Below are positions 1 to 9,410 of a DNA stretch of 64,000 nt, piece by piece; the stretch's first letter is position 1, and every line of letters starts with the position of its first letter. A program made the position numbers and the translations under genes. Where the stretch lies: the NCBI RefSeq assembly GCF_003335215.1, contig NZ_QPGB01000001.1, forward strand, positions 802,528 through 866,527, read 5' to 3'. This DNA comes from Parvibium lacunae. GTDB taxonomy: Bacteria; Pseudomonadota; Gammaproteobacteria; Burkholderiales; Burkholderiaceae_D. The notes beneath the pieces are model-generated. The model ran no database searches, was not told the origin of the DNA, and worked only from the letters and a program-made list of their open reading frames with translations.

Positions 1-1244
1 TTCATCGCTAGGCACATCGAGCAACCTGGCTCACGCCACTCAAAACCGGCGGCGAGGAAAATTTTGTCCAAGCCTTCGGCTTCGGCTTGGGCTTTAACTA
101 AACCGGAACCGGGCACGACCAAGGCGCGCTTCACATTGGCCGCTTTTTGCTTGCCTTTGACTACGCTTGCCGCTGCACGCAAATCTTCAATCCGCGAGTT
201 GGTGCAAGAACCGATAAAGACTTTATCAATCTGAATTTGCTCAATCGGCGTATTGGCTTGCAAACCCATGTATTGCAGGGCGCGCTCCATACCTTCACGC
301 TTGACGGGATCAGTTTCCTGGGCGGGATCGGGCACTTTATCGGCCACGGTGACGACCATCTCAGGCGACGTACCCCAAGTCACTTGCGGTTTTAATTGGG
401 TCGCGTCAATCTCAATCACCGCATCAAACTGTGCTCCTTCATCGCTATGCAGGGTGTTCCAGTAAGCCACGGCCGCATCCCACTCCGCGCCTTGTGGGGA
501 ATAGGGGCGACCTTTCACGTAGTCCAGTGTGGTTTGATCCACCGCCACCATACCCGCGCGCGCGCCACCTTCAATCGCCATATTGCACACAGTCAGGCGA
601 CCTTCAATACTCAAATCACGAATCGCGCTGCCAGCAAATTCAATCGCATAGCCGGTGCCGCCTGCTGTACCAATTTTACCGATCACGGCCAGCACAATAT
701 CTTTGGCGGTACAGGCAGCGGGCAGTTTGCCTTCCACGCGCACCAACATGTTTTTGGCTTTTTTCATTAACAGGCATTGGGTCGCCAACACATGCTCGAC
801 TTCGGAGGTGCCAATCCCAAACGCGAGTGCACCTAAAGCACCGTGCGTACTGGTGTGCGAATCGCCGCACACAATCGTCATGCCCGGCAACGTCGCGCCC
901 TGTTCTGGCCCAGCCACATGCACAATCCCGCGCCGTACATCGCCAATTTTGAAGTAGGTGAGTTTGTGCGCTTGCGCATTGGCATCGAGCGTTTCAACTT
1001 GCGTACGCGAGGTAGCGTCGGCAATGCTGGTAAAACCTGGATCGGTGGGGGTATTGTGATCGGGCATGGCCACAATCGACGAAATACGCCAAGGCTGACG
1101 GCCCGCGACTTTCAAGCCTTCAAAGGCTTGCGGGCTAGTGACTTCATGCACCAAGTGGCGGTCGATATACAGCAAAGCGGTGCCATCTTCTTCGGTATGC
1201 ACCACATGTGCTTCCCATAATTTGTCGTACAGGGTTTTCGCCAT
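1..1244 (-). CDS. leuC: 3-isopropylmalate dehydratase large subunit, 3' end cut by window edge
   Basis: Large subunit of isopropylmalate isomerase, an aconitase-family [4Fe-4S] enzyme of leucine biosynthesis that works with LeuD. The frame reads open from the start codon at 1244 to the window edge, giving about 414 of the usual 465-470 residues. The motif [12 protein letters not shown] lies near residues 121-132. The C-terminal cluster motif GCSMCLAMN is read at the very edge, so only the last 50 or so residues are missing. The start is fixed by the match to the family N-terminus ([15 protein letters not shown]) and by an AGGAGA ribosome-binding site just upstream. A LysR regulator gene ends 29 bases upstream on the same strand, so the two may be co-transcribed. 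leuD would be expected beyond the window edge. Confidence 0.95.
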   Translation of the reverse strand, partial: MAKTLYDKLWEAHVVHTEEDGTALLYIDRHLVHEVTSPQAFEGLKVAGRQPWRISSIVAMPDHNTPTDPGFTSIADATSRTQVETLDANAQAHKLTYFKIGDVRRGIVHVAGPEQGATLPGMTIVCGDSHTSTHGALGALAFGIGTSEVEHVLATQCLLMKKAKNMLVRVEGKLPAACTAKDIVLAVIGKIGTAGGTGYAIEFAGSAIRDLSIEGRLTVCNMAIEGGARAGMVAVDQTTLDYVKGRPYSPQGAEWDAAVAYWNTLHSDEGAQFDAVIEIDATQLKPQVTWGTSPEMVVTVADKVPDPAQETDPVKREGMERALQYMGLQANTPIEQIQIDKVFIGSCTNSRIEDLRAAASVVKGKQKAANVKRALVVPGSGLVKAQAEAEGLDKIFLAAGFEWREPGCSMCLAM

Positions 1245-1273
1245 TCTTGCTTCTCCTAACTCTCGATGAGTGC

Positions 1274-2194
1274 TCAATTCGTTTCTAAATTCGTTTCTGA
1301 ATTTGCTTCTGTTAACAATTCTACAAAACGCCGCGAAGCGGCAGAAATACTCTCTAGCGGGCGGCTCGCTAACCAATAATGGCGTGTCGCCCAAGGTTCA
1401 TTCAAGGCACAGACTTTAATCTCAAACAAAGTTGCTAAACGCTTCGCCACTAACTCCGGCATCACCGCCACCCCCAAGCCTGCACTCACTAACTGCGCCA
1501 CTGCTTCAAAGCCCCGCACCTGAATGCGCGCCCGTAAAGGTAAGCCCAGTTCGGCTGCGGCTGCAAACAACTGTTCTTGCATCGCCGCCCCCGCCTGTAA
1601 TTCCACAAAGTCATAGGGCAGCATATCGGCGAGGCGCAATGTTCGCTTCTTCGCTAATGGCGAAGCCTTGGGGACCACCGCTGCGACCCGCCCTTGGCGA
1701 TACGGTTTGGCATACAAGCCATCGGGCGCAGCCCAATCAGCGGCCGCAACAAAAATCCCAATATCGGCAAAGCCTTCGCGCACCATGCGTTGCACTTCGG
1801 TACTCACCTGCTCTTCCAGACTAATCCGTACATCGGCATACTGCGCCACGTAGCGGGCAAGTTCTGCCGGTAAAAACTCGGCAATGGCCGAGGCATTCGC
1901 CGCAATTCGCACATGGCCGCGTACGCCTTGGGCAAACTCGCTCACTTCACTTTCCAGTGCCACCAGCGCGCCTTGCAGGCTGCGCACATGCCGCACCAGC
2001 GCTTCACCCGCGGGCGTGAGCTGCACACCGCGTGCATGGCGGGTAAACAGCGTTACCCCCAGACGCGTTTCCAAATCCTGCACGCGCTTACTCGCAGCGG
2101 CCAAGGCCAAATGCATGCGCTGTGCCCCCTGCGTAATACTGCGGGTTTCGGCGATAGCGAGGATTAAATTCAGGGAAGTAAGGTCAAAGCGCAT
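1274..2194 (-). CDS. LysR-family transcriptional regulator
   Basis: DNA-binding regulator of about 306 residues. The N-terminal winged helix-turn-helix is typical of the family ([17 protein letters not shown], then [14 protein letters not shown]). The rest is the substrate-binding-like effector domain. I place the start at the ATG at 2194; a TTG three codons further out is also possible. It lies directly upstream of leuC on the same strand, so control of leuC is a reasonable inference, but the ligand is unknown. The C-terminus is odd: it ends in a short repeat ([11 protein letters not shown]) encoded by three 12-base tandem units, which looks like recent slippage expansion. Confidence 0.88.
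   Translation of the reverse strand: MRFDLTSLNLILAIAETRSITQGAQRMHLALAAASKRVQDLETRLGVTLFTRHARGVQLTPAGEALVRHVRSLQGALVALESEVSEFAQGVRGHVRIAANASAIAEFLPAELARYVAQYADVRISLEEQVSTEVQRMVREGFADIGIFVAAADWAAPDGLYAKPYRQGRVAAVVPKASPLAKKRTLRLADMLPYDFVELQAGAAMQEQLFAAAAELGLPLRARIQVRGFEAVAQLVSAGLGVAVMPELVAKRLATLFEIKVCALNEPWATRHYWLASRPLESISAASRRFVELLTEANSETNLETN
1275..1310. repeat. Three 12-bp tandem units at the 3' end of the LysR gene
   Basis: Three consecutive 12-base units, two nearly identical (aattcgtttct core) and one diverged (aatttgcttct), cover 1275-1310. They encode the last residues of the LysR protein in frame, so copy-number change would only lengthen or shorten the tail by four residues. Confidence 0.7.
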
Positions 2195-2210
2195 CGCAAG
2201 CAATTCTGCA

Positions 2211-2250
2211 GGGATAGTAGGCTATCCCTTAGCAAATGAGAATTACTAAG
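2211..2250. promoter_or_regulatory. Inverted repeats upstream of the LysR gene
   Basis: Two dyads lie just upstream of the LysR start. The first is GGGATAG, 4 bases, CTATCCC (2211-2228, perfect 7-bp arms). The second is CTTAG, 13 bases, CTAAG (2228-2250), which resembles the interrupted T-N11-A dyads bound by LysR proteins. Autoregulation is an inference from position only. Confidence 0.4.
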
Positions 2251-2260
2251 TGTAACACCG

Positions 2261-2283
2261 AGCCTTCGTAGTTAGCGAAGGCT
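2261..2283 (-). terminator. Hairpin downstream of the M48 protease gene
   Basis: Perfect 8-bp stem (AGCCTTCG / CGAAGGCT) with a 7-base loop, starting 7 bases after the protease stop codon. There is no clear U run, so it is a weak candidate terminator or an mRNA 3'-end stabiliser for the aroC-MFS-protease unit. Confidence 0.4.
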
Positions 2284-2290
2284 AGCATCA

Positions 2291-3121
2291 TTAACGCCGC
2301 ACCTGCTCGTAGAGGGGCTGCACTTTGCGTGCGTATTCGGTTAAATCCGCGATGCGGGTTTCATGCGAGGGGTGAGTACTGAGAAACTGTGGGGGCTGGC
2401 CTTGACTAAACTTCCCCATTTTTTCCCACACGGTGACCGCCGCATGGGGGTTGTAACCGGCGCGTGCAGCTAGCTCCACACCCATACGGTCAGCCTCCGT
2501 TTCGTGGGTACGGCTATTGGGCAAGCTGAACGTCACGTTATACAGCGCGCCCATTAAATCAGCTCCACCCTGCCCTACGCCAGTAACCGCTGCCAAGATA
2601 TTAAGGCCGAGTCCTGCCGTCATTTGCTCTGAGGCACGCTCTCTTGAATGCTCACGCAGCGCATGGGAAATCTCGTGGCCCATGACAGCGGCAATCTCGT
2701 CATCCGTTAAATTCAACTTTTGAATAATGCCGGAATAAAAGGCAATTTTGCCACCGGGCATACACCAAGCATTTAACTCATCTGATTTGATGACATTAAT
2801 CTCCCATTGCCAGCTAGGTGCATCCTTCCGAAAAACGGCAGTATGCGGAATCAGGCGTGCAGCCACTGCACGCACGCGGCGGGTCAGCACTGGGTCACTA
2901 TTCAAATCGCCTTGCTTAGCTTCTTTGGCCAAGATATCTCGATAAGCTTGCAAGGCTGTTGCATCCATCTGTTTTTCACTCACCAGGGGGCTCATCAATT
3001 GCTTACGTTCAATGCCGACAGCGCCGCTATCAGTGGTATTCACACTGCTGCAGGCAGAAAGAAACGCCAAACAGATCGCAAGTTTTAGCGTATTAAACCG
3101 AGAAAATCCAATACGTTTCAT
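2291..3121 (-). CDS. M48-family zinc metalloprotease lipoprotein (LoiP/YggG-like)
   Basis: Predicted membrane-anchored peptidase of the cell envelope, 276 residues. The N-terminus is a lipoprotein signal with lipobox LSAC, so Cys24 would be lipidated. The zinc-binding motif HEISH is at residues 149-153, and the third ligand is probably Glu209 in THETEADRMG. The rest matches the compact single-domain M48 peptidases that act in outer-membrane protein quality control (family knowledge; the substrate is unknown here). The start codon overlaps the stop of the upstream MFS gene by four bases (ATGA), so the two are translationally coupled. Confidence 0.88.
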   Translation of the reverse strand: MKRIGFSRFNTLKLAICLAFLSACSSVNTTDSGAVGIERKQLMSPLVSEKQMDATALQAYRDILAKEAKQGDLNSDPVLTRRVRAVAARLIPHTAVFRKDAPSWQWEINVIKSDELNAWCMPGGKIAFYSGIIQKLNLTDDEIAAVMGHEISHALREHSRERASEQMTAGLGLNILAAVTGVGQGGADLMGALYNVTFSLPNSRTHETEADRMGVELAARAGYNPHAAVTVWEKMGKFSQGQPPQFLSTHPSHETRIADLTEYARKVQPLYEQVRR

Positions 3122-4284
3122 CTGCTTTCCTTAGATAGAGTCAATAAACTGAACCACAATGCGAGCGCCCCCAGAAGGGCGACCATGGCACTCATCAAGA
3201 AAACGGTGGAATGTGAATAGCTTGTCCACCAGTATGTACACAACAAGCCCCCACAGGTAGCGCCAACGCCATAGGCGAGACTGGCATACAAAGCCTGCCC
3301 CCGCGCTGCCGTGCGACCATGAAACCAACGCTGCAATTGCCGCATGGTAAGGGTATGATGTAATGCAAAAGTTAAAGCATGTAAAACCTGAGCGAATAAC
3401 AACACCGTTAGCCATTCTCCAGCCCACGCCACCAGCAGCCAGCGTAGCACGCACGCGCCAAAACACAAGGTGAGTAACAGTGAACCAGCATAACGCTGCA
3501 GCAAATGATGTTGCCCGTAAAACAACATCACCTCAGCCACCACCCCTACCCCCCAGAGAAAGCCAATCAGGCTTTTACGGTAGCCCAAACTATCTAAATA
3601 CAGCGAAAAATACGTATACAAACAAGAATGTGCTGCCACCATTAACGTGGCCGACAACATAAACCATGCCACCCCCGGCTGGCATAATTGTGCCCAGAAT
3701 GAAGCCGTGGGCAATGCTGCATGATCGACTATGGCGCGTGGCAATTTCATATTTACCCATAGCAGCACTAGGAAGCACGCCACTATCCAGTGCGGCAAAG
3801 TCTCTATCCCCCAATAGTCTAGCGCTGGGCCCACCGCCCACACCGCGACGATAAAACCGATGGAGCCGAACAAGCGCAGCCGCCCATATTGGTCGTAATG
3901 CTGAGCCAACACTTGGCGCGTGAGCACCTCAGAAAGCGGTACCTGCCCGCTACTAAACAGCGTAAAGCCGACCAGCAAGCACAACATCGGCCACCAGCCC
4001 GCAAAGACATACAAACCTACAAAGAATAACAAACTGATGGCCAATGACGCTTGCATGATGCGCGCTGGCTGACCGGTATGGTCAGCCACCCAAGCCCACA
4101 GCCACGGCCCTACAATCCGCACCCCTTGCAACACCGAGAGCATCAAACCAATTTCCGCCGCACTCAAACCACGGGCATCTAAATACAACGGAAAATACGG
4201 CGCAAACATCCCAATGTACGCGAAGTACAAAGTAAAAAATGCCACCAAAGCGGTGGCACCGGGGAGTTGCAGTAACTGCTTCAC
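3118..4284 (-). CDS. MFS transporter, HcaT / nucleoside-permease-like
   Basis: Major facilitator superfamily permease of 388 residues with about twelve hydrophobic segments. The N-terminus (FFTLYFAYIGMFAPYFPLYL) and the overall pattern fit the MFS_1-like group that contains the phenylpropionate permease HcaT and nucleoside symporters. The substrate cannot be read from sequence. It starts with GTG, 10 bases after aroC, and its stop overlaps the start of the M48 protease gene, so all three are probably one transcript. A link in function between the three is not evident. Confidence 0.8.
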   Translation of the reverse strand: MKQLLQLPGATALVAFFTLYFAYIGMFAPYFPLYLDARGLSAAEIGLMLSVLQGVRIVGPWLWAWVADHTGQPARIMQASLAISLLFFVGLYVFAGWWPMLCLLVGFTLFSSGQVPLSEVLTRQVLAQHYDQYGRLRLFGSIGFIVAVWAVGPALDYWGIETLPHWIVACFLVLLWVNMKLPRAIVDHAALPTASFWAQLCQPGVAWFMLSATLMVAAHSCLYTYFSLYLDSLGYRKSLIGFLWGVGVVAEVMLFYGQHHLLQRYAGSLLLTLCFGACVLRWLLVAWAGEWLTVLLFAQVLHALTFALHHTLTMRQLQRWFHGRTAARGQALYASLAYGVGATCGGLLCTYWWTSYSHSTVFLMSAMVALLGALALWFSLLTLSKESR

Positions 4285-4294
4285 GCCAGCTCGA

Positions 4295-5410
4295 CTATGG
4301 CTTCACCGATCCCGCAATTGCACCCGGAATCACCGGCGTCTCCACCCGCACGTCGGCGCACTGAGCACGGTGACGCAAGGCGTGGTCGATGAGCACCAGC
4401 GCGAGCAGTGATTCGGCAATGGGCGTGGCGCGAATACCCACGCAAGGGTCGTGGCGGCCAAAGGTTTGTACTTCAATCGGGTTGCCCTGCTTGTCAATCG
4501 AAGGGCGTGGCGTGCGAATGCTGGAGGTGGGTTTGATGGCAATCGACACCGTAATCGGTTGGCCGGTTGAAATACCACCCAAGACGCCACCCGCGTTATT
4601 ACCCACAAAGCCTTGCGGGGTAAGCGGGTCACCATGTTCGGAACCTTTTTGGCTAACACTGGCAAAGCCCGCGCCGATCTCCACGCCTTTCACCGCATTG
4701 AGGCCCATCATGGCGTAGGCGATGTCGGCATCCAACTTGTCGAACAGGGGTTCGCCCAGCCCAACTGGGATATTCTCAGCCACCACGTTGATGCGTGCGC
4801 CGCACGAATCGCCATCTTTACGCAGGGCGTCCATGTAGTCTTCTAACTGGGGCAGAATCTCAGCATTGGGGGCGAAGAAGGCGTTGTTGGGCACTTCACC
4901 CCAACTCACAAAAGGAATAGGCAGCTCACCCAACTGCGCCATGTAGCCGCGAATCTGCGTGCCAAATTTTTCGTGCAACCATTTTTTGGCAATCGCGCCG
5001 GCCGCCACCACGGGCGCGGTGAGGCGAGCGGAAGAGCGGCCACCACCACGATGATCGCGAATACCGTATTTGTGCCAGTAGGTGTAGTCGGCATGGCCGG
5101 GTCGGAAGGTATCGGCGATATTGCCGTAGTCTTTGCTGCGCTGGTCTTCGTTGCGAATTAGCAGGCCAATCGGCGCACCGGTGGTTTGCCCTTCAAACAC
5201 GCCCGAGAGAATTTCTACAGTATCGGATTCTTGCCGCTGCGTGACATGACGCGAGGTGCCGGGCTTGCGGCGATCTAGCTCGGCCTGAATATCAGCCGTC
5301 GTGAGCGCCAGTCCGGGGGGGCAGCCATCCACGACGCAGCCAATCGCTGGGCCATGCGACTCACCAAAGGTAGTAACTGTAAATAAATGACCGAGGGTAT
5401 TACCAGACAT
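4295..5410 (-). CDS. aroC: Chorismate synthase
   Basis: Converts 5-enolpyruvylshikimate-3-phosphate to chorismate with reduced flavin, the last step of the shikimate pathway. The protein has 371 residues, the normal length. It carries the family signatures [16 protein letters not shown] near the N-terminus and [20 protein letters not shown] near residue 120. The C-terminal motif [16 protein letters not shown] is also present. I chose the ATG at 5410 ([16 protein letters not shown]) because it matches the conserved N-terminus; an extension of 11 codons upstream is open but does not look coding. It is the first gene of an apparent aroC-MFS-M48 protease unit. Confidence 0.96.
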   Translation of the reverse strand: MSGNTLGHLFTVTTFGESHGPAIGCVVDGCPPGLALTTADIQAELDRRKPGTSRHVTQRQESDTVEILSGVFEGQTTGAPIGLLIRNEDQRSKDYGNIADTFRPGHADYTYWHKYGIRDHRGGGRSSARLTAPVVAAGAIAKKWLHEKFGTQIRGYMAQLGELPIPFVSWGEVPNNAFFAPNAEILPQLEDYMDALRKDGDSCGARINVVAENIPVGLGEPLFDKLDADIAYAMMGLNAVKGVEIGAGFASVSQKGSEHGDPLTPQGFVGNNAGGVLGGISTGQPITVSIAIKPTSSIRTPRPSIDKQGNPIEVQTFGRHDPCVGIRATPIAESLLALVLIDHALRHRAQCADVRVETPVIPGAIAGSVKP

Positions 5411-5520
5411 GATGTAGGCAGCAAAAAAATTCAAGACTACCATTTTACTGTGTTTGCTTGTGGGGGTGACATGGCTCCACGTAAAATTCGGCGTTAATTG
5501 ATCCCTCTACCCTCTTTACC

Positions 5521-6342
5521 ATGCATGCAATCGACGCGATCTCGATACTTGGCTGGCGACAATTTAGCTATGACTGCTGGCGACTGACCGAGCCACAGGA
5601 AAAATGTGCAGCGATTCAAGCGTTTTCCTTTGCTCCGGAACAAAATTTAACGTTCGGCCAACCACAGTTAATAACGACAGACATGGCACAACCTGGCCAC
5701 CCCGCGCAGCCTGAATTGGTCGCGCCGAGTGCGGTACCTAAACGCAGTTTGCACACCACGACCGGGCGCGCAGCGTTGATTCATGCGCTGGCCCATATTG
5801 AGTTTAATGCGATTAATCTGGCGCTGGATATCGTTTGGCGATTTGCCGATTTACCTGCGGATTTCTATAGGGATTGGCTGCGGGTTGCGCAAGAAGAGGC
5901 GCATCATTTTTGTTTGCTCAATCAGCATTTGCATAGCCTGGGATATGCGTATGGCGACTTCCCCGCCCACAATGGTTTGTGGGAAATGGCAGCCTTGACT
6001 CGCGATAATGTGCTGGCTCGCTTGGCCTTGGTGCCACGGGTGCTGGAAGCGCGGGGGCTGGATGTGACACCCGGGATTCGTAGCAAACTCATGCAAGCAG
6101 GGGATGATGCCGGCGCAGCGATTTTAGAGGTGATTTTGCGCGATGAAATTGGCCACGTTAAGATCGGTAATCACTGGTTTAATTGGCTTTGTAGGCAACA
6201 GGGTTTCGACCCGATTGCACATGCCGCTCATTTAGCAACGCAGTATCAAGCCCCCCGCCAACGCGGCCCCTTTAACCACCCTGCCCGCTTGGCGGCGGGT
6301 TTCACTGCAAGCGAGCTGGCAAGCCTGGAAAAATGTCGCTGA
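5521..6342 (+). CDS. DUF455 family ferritin-like protein
   Basis: Protein of 273 residues of the DUF455 family, a ferritin-like four-helix fold of unknown reaction. The core shows the spaced acidic and histidine residues expected of a di-metal helical bundle: HALAHIEFNAINLALD, then QEEAHHFCLLNQHL, then LRDEIGHVKIGNHWF. The N-terminal part (LTEPQEKCAAIQAF) also fits family members, supporting the ATG at 5521 although no strong ribosome-binding site precedes it. It is divergent from aroC and stands alone. The family resembles oxygen-dependent di-iron hydroxylases, but no substrate can be assigned. Confidence 0.82.
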   Translation: MHAIDAISILGWRQFSYDCWRLTEPQEKCAAIQAFSFAPEQNLTFGQPQLITTDMAQPGHPAQPELVAPSAVPKRSLHTTTGRAALIHALAHIEFNAINLALDIVWRFADLPADFYRDWLRVAQEEAHHFCLLNQHLHSLGYAYGDFPAHNGLWEMAALTRDNVLARLALVPRVLEARGLDVTPGIRSKLMQAGDDAGAAILEVILRDEIGHVKIGNHWFNWLCRQQGFDPIAHAAHLATQYQAPRQRGPFNHPARLAAGFTASELASLEKCR

Positions 6343-6464
6343 CAATAGACACCTCACCGTTGCCACTCAGAAAGCCTCGTTCTTTCGCCAGAGCTTCATG
6401 TCATACTTAGCGCACCGCTAACCATGTCAAATGACTGACCAACGCTAACCACAAGGAAACCACT

Positions 6465-7376
6465 ATGCACGCTGACCATCTTGACACCACAGATTCTGTT
6501 ACCTCACTTGATACGACACGTCGCCAGGTATTGAAAAGTGCAGGTTATGTTGGCGTTAGTGGCTTTGCCTTGGCGACCCTGCCTGTCAGTGCCAGCACGA
6601 TTAAAACCGATAGCCAAGGATTGCAAGTAGGCATGGCCGATATCACCACCTTTGATGGCCAGTTACCGATTTACTTTGCGCGCCCAGCCACGCCGAAGTC
6701 GGCCAAAGAGGCAATTCGCTTTCCAGTGGTGTTGGTGGTTTCAGAAATTTTTGGGGTGCATGAATACATTCAAGATGTCTGCCGCCGGCTCGCCAAGCAG
6801 GGCTATTTTGCGGTGGCACCCAATTTGTTTAAGCGCCAGGGCGACCCAAGCCAGATGACAGATAACACAACGATTATTCGCGAGGTCATCAGCAAAGTGC
6901 CTGATGAGCAAGTGATGAAAGACCTGGATGCCTGTGTGAAATGGGTTGTGAGCCAAGGCGGTTACGCAGAGCGGATTGGCATTACAGGCTTTTGTTGGGG
7001 CGGGCGAATTACTTGGTTGTATGCTGCGCATAACCCAACAATCAGTGCTGCAGTGGCATGGTATGGTCGCTTAGTAGGTGCAACGAGTGCGCTTACTCCC
7101 ACTCATCCGCAAGATGTTGCAGGTCGCCTGCATGCCCCTGTGCTGGGGCTATATGGCGAGAAAGATAGTGGTATCCCCCTTGAGAGCGTCGAGGGGATGC
7201 GACAAAAAATCGATGCTGCAGCTGAAAAAGGCCACCCCCATGCTGCGCGTTCACGCATCCGCGTGTTTGCTGATGCCCCCCACGCTTTTCATGCAGACTA
7301 CCGGCCCAGCTACCGCGCCGAGGCTGCGCAAGCCGGCTGGGCAGCCTTGACGCAATGGTTCAAGAAATACCTGTAA
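6465..7376 (+). CDS. Dienelactone hydrolase family protein with Tat signal
   Basis: Alpha/beta hydrolase of 303 residues related to carboxymethylenebutenolidase. The N-terminus has a twin-arginine signal (TRRQVLKSAG, Arg19-Arg20) followed by a hydrophobic stretch ending near SAS, so export in folded form is likely. The nucleophile motif GFCWGG places the catalytic Cys at residue 177. The acid is probably Asp234 in GEKDSG and the base His273 in DAPHAFH. Dienelactone hydrolases open lactone rings in chloroaromatic degradation, but exported homologues such as this often have no known substrate. An AAGGAAACC sequence precedes the start. No pathway partners are nearby. Confidence 0.88.
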   Translation: MHADHLDTTDSVTSLDTTRRQVLKSAGYVGVSGFALATLPVSASTIKTDSQGLQVGMADITTFDGQLPIYFARPATPKSAKEAIRFPVVLVVSEIFGVHEYIQDVCRRLAKQGYFAVAPNLFKRQGDPSQMTDNTTIIREVISKVPDEQVMKDLDACVKWVVSQGGYAERIGITGFCWGGRITWLYAAHNPTISAAVAWYGRLVGATSALTPTHPQDVAGRLHAPVLGLYGEKDSGIPLESVEGMRQKIDAAAEKGHPHAARSRIRVFADAPHAFHADYRPSYRAEAAQAGWAALTQWFKKYL

Positions 7377-7449
7377 ACAAGCTGGTAGGCAGCGGTAAGA
7401 CGCTACCCTACCTTATCTAGGCTGAATCGTCTTATCCTGTCGCGCCTTC

Positions 7450-7484
7450 ATGACTTGAGGGCGTATCCCTGTTATAATTCGCGC
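7450..7484 (+). promoter_or_regulatory. Promoter of the tRNA-Ser gene
   Basis: A perfect TATAAT box lies at 7473-7478, about 35 bases before the tRNA. It is followed by a GC-rich discriminator (GCGCCGC), typical of stable-RNA promoters under stringent control. The -35 region is weak (around 7450-7456). Confidence 0.55.
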
Positions 7485-7512
7485 CGCACTGTTCAGTGCC
7501 TTCATCGATCGC

Positions 7513-7603
7513 GGAGAGGTGGATGAGTGGTTTAAGTCGCACGCCTGGAAAGCGTGTTTAGGTTAATCGCCTAACGGGGGTTCGAATCCCCCCCTCTCCG
7601 CCA
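7513..7603 (+). tRNA. tRNA-Ser (anticodon GGA)
   Basis: Type II tRNA of 91 bases including an encoded CCA end. The acceptor stem GGAGAGG pairs with CCTCTCC and is followed by discriminator G and CCA. The anticodon arm CACGC-CTGGAAA-GCGTG gives anticodon GGA (reads UCC and UCU). The long variable arm expected for serine tRNA is present, and the T arm GGGGG-TTCGAAT-CCCCC is perfect. No integrase or attachment-site duplication is visible next to it. Confidence 0.97.
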
Positions 7604-7652
7604 AGTACCTCATCTCTATGTTGCAGTGACACTAGGTTATCTGAAATAGTTT

Positions 7653-9350
7653 TCAATGTTGGGTTACTTGTGTCTCTAATAAAATCTGCGGGTCGAAGCC
7701 AACTCTGACGGCCCCCCAATGCTGCTGATTGACCATAATCGGCAGAGACAGCACATTAATGATTTCACCTGTATCCCGCGCATAAGTTTCGAGAAGCATA
7801 GGGCGACGATTTTTCGCCCCTCGTACGGCACTCGGCTCATTAAAGATGCGTTTATGCCTGGAATATAAAAGGTCTTGCTGCATGTTGCCGGTTGGTGCTT
7901 GTGAAAACTTTTTATGATGTGCAGGCATATATCCATTCACATCAAAGCAAACGGCAAAGGTCAGCCCATTCACCTCTTCTAGCATGGCATCAAACCAAGC
8001 CTGTAACTGGGACTCAACGCGCTGGTCATAACTTGTTTTAAATTTTTGCGGATTGGTATTCGGCAATGGGATGTATTGTTGATCAAAAACATTGACTTGC
8101 TCAGCAGCGAGCGCCGTCAACCAAGTGCTGATGCGGTCGCGAAACTCACGAGACTTGGCACAAATTTGATCAAACTTGCTGCCCTCTAGGGTAAAACGAG
8201 AGCTAAACTCTTGCACACTTTCAGTGGCACCGGAAAGATCTAATGCATAACGCTGACATTCCTGCATTTTGGCAGAGACCGAATCGGCTGCCCCCCGAAT
8301 CTCGCCGGAGCAGGTATACAAATATTCATTCATTTCAACCAAACGGGTCACGCCATGCTCAATACCTCGGAGATTTGTCCCAACCGATTTGAAATCATGT
8401 AACATCGTTTGAAATTTTCCAACAGCCGAGTCTACAATGCCTCGTGTGGATTGCGTATTGAGCCGAATTTGATTGGCATCGTGACTGGTTTCTTCAATCG
8501 CATCAACGATTTGGCCCGTACTTTCAGCAATTTGAATTGTTGCTGTCGCAACTTTTTCTGCCAATGCCCGGACTTCATCAGCCACAACGGCAAACCCGCG
8601 CCCTGCCTCGCCAGCACGCGCCGCTTCGATAGCAGCATTTAAAGCAAGTAAATTAGTCTGCTGTGAAACATCACGGATAAAGGCGACAATCTGATTTATT
8701 TTTGTTGAACTTTCATTCAAGCTTTGAATGGTCTGAATCAAATCATCGACACTTTGTGTGCTCTCGATAATTTTTTCTTGCACTTGAATGAGATCTGTCA
8801 CCGAACTTTCGGCGGCGAGCAAATTATTATCTGTCAACGTTGAAATCGTTTTCGCGTAGTCACTAGAATCTGAAATGGCAGTTTTTGCTTGGGCGCTTAG
8901 CGCGACCATCTGATCAATCAATACCCGCTGTTGTTCCGCATCTTTGCTGGTGAGCGTAATCTTCTCCTGCATTTTGGCTGAGCTCATCGCGATTTGAATA
9001 CTGCTATTCCGAATATCTGCAACAAAACTCGCGACACGCTTTAGCAGCCCATTCAACGCAGAAATAATGGGTCGATAATCAGGATGAGAATGACTATCCA
9101 ACTCAACCGCAACATTCCCATAGTCTGCATCAATGGCATTTAATGTCGCCGCTAAATGTTGTCGCGCCTGCTGCTGCTGGATCAGACGCAGCAAATCGTA
9201 GATATTTAATCCAACACCTACCGCTAATACGCCATAGAGATACCAATCCAGGTGCGCGCTATCAAGCTGCATCAACACGAAAATCGAGAGTAGTAGTATC
9301 AATAGCGCGATGCGGACAAAAAATATTTTGTCCCAATGTGACTTTTGCAT
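7653..9350 (-). CDS. Methyl-accepting chemotaxis protein with C-terminal sensor domain
   Basis: Chemoreceptor of 565 residues. The N-terminus has two hydrophobic segments separated by only a few residues (around 10-30 and 33-52), so there is almost no periplasmic domain and no obvious HAMP domain. The signalling hairpin tip is clear ([19 protein letters not shown] followed by [11 protein letters not shown]). The last 150 residues are not part of the usual receptor: the segments [36 protein letters not shown] and [11 protein letters not shown] look like a Cache/PAS-like sensor domain. Sensing is therefore probably cytoplasmic. It stands alone between a tRNA and the 5-oxoprolinase gene, away from the che genes at the other end of the window. 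Confidence 0.88.
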   Translation of the reverse strand: MQKSHWDKIFFVRIALLILLLSIFVLMQLDSAHLDWYLYGVLAVGVGLNIYDLLRLIQQQQARQHLAATLNAIDADYGNVAVELDSHSHPDYRPIISALNGLLKRVASFVADIRNSSIQIAMSSAKMQEKITLTSKDAEQQRVLIDQMVALSAQAKTAISDSSDYAKTISTLTDNNLLAAESSVTDLIQVQEKIIESTQSVDDLIQTIQSLNESSTKINQIVAFIRDVSQQTNLLALNAAIEAARAGEAGRGFAVVADEVRALAEKVATATIQIAESTGQIVDAIEETSHDANQIRLNTQSTRGIVDSAVGKFQTMLHDFKSVGTNLRGIEHGVTRLVEMNEYLYTCSGEIRGAADSVSAKMQECQRYALDLSGATESVQEFSSRFTLEGSKFDQICAKSREFRDRISTWLTALAAEQVNVFDQQYIPLPNTNPQKFKTSYDQRVESQLQAWFDAMLEEVNGLTFAVCFDVNGYMPAHHKKFSQAPTGNMQQDLLYSRHKRIFNEPSAVRGAKNRRPMLLETYARDTGEIINVLSLPIMVNQQHWGAVRVGFDPQILLETQVTQH

Positions 9351-9366
9351 GCGTGTCCCCAGTCAA

Positions 9367-9402
9367 GAAAAAAGAGAGGGGGGTCATGCCCCCCCTTTTT
9401 TT
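9367..9402 (-). terminator. Rho-independent terminator of the 5-oxoprolinase gene
   Basis: A G6/C6 stem (9378-9383 with 9389-9395) and a 5-base loop lie just after the oxoprolinase stop. On the minus strand it is followed by TCTCTTTTTT. It also has a T7 run on the plus strand, so it could work in both directions. Confidence 0.8.
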
Positions 9403-9410
9403 GTTATCGT

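Noticed and set aside
147..1220. Several plus-strand frames over the first 1.2 kb
   Set aside because: The minus strand reads continuously as LeuC with its conserved motifs, so these are shadows.
4982..5060. Chorismate synthase signature reading SSARLTAP instead of the more common SSARETA
   Set aside because: The position is variable in the family signature, so it is not evidence of an inactive enzyme.
7380..7420. Imperfect GGTAGG/CCTACC hairpin after the dienelactone hydrolase gene
   Set aside because: The stem contains a bulge and no T run follows, so I could not support a terminator.
7513..7603. tRNA gene as an integration site for a genomic island
   Set aside because: No integrase, no direct repeat of the tRNA end and no compositional shift is seen on either side.
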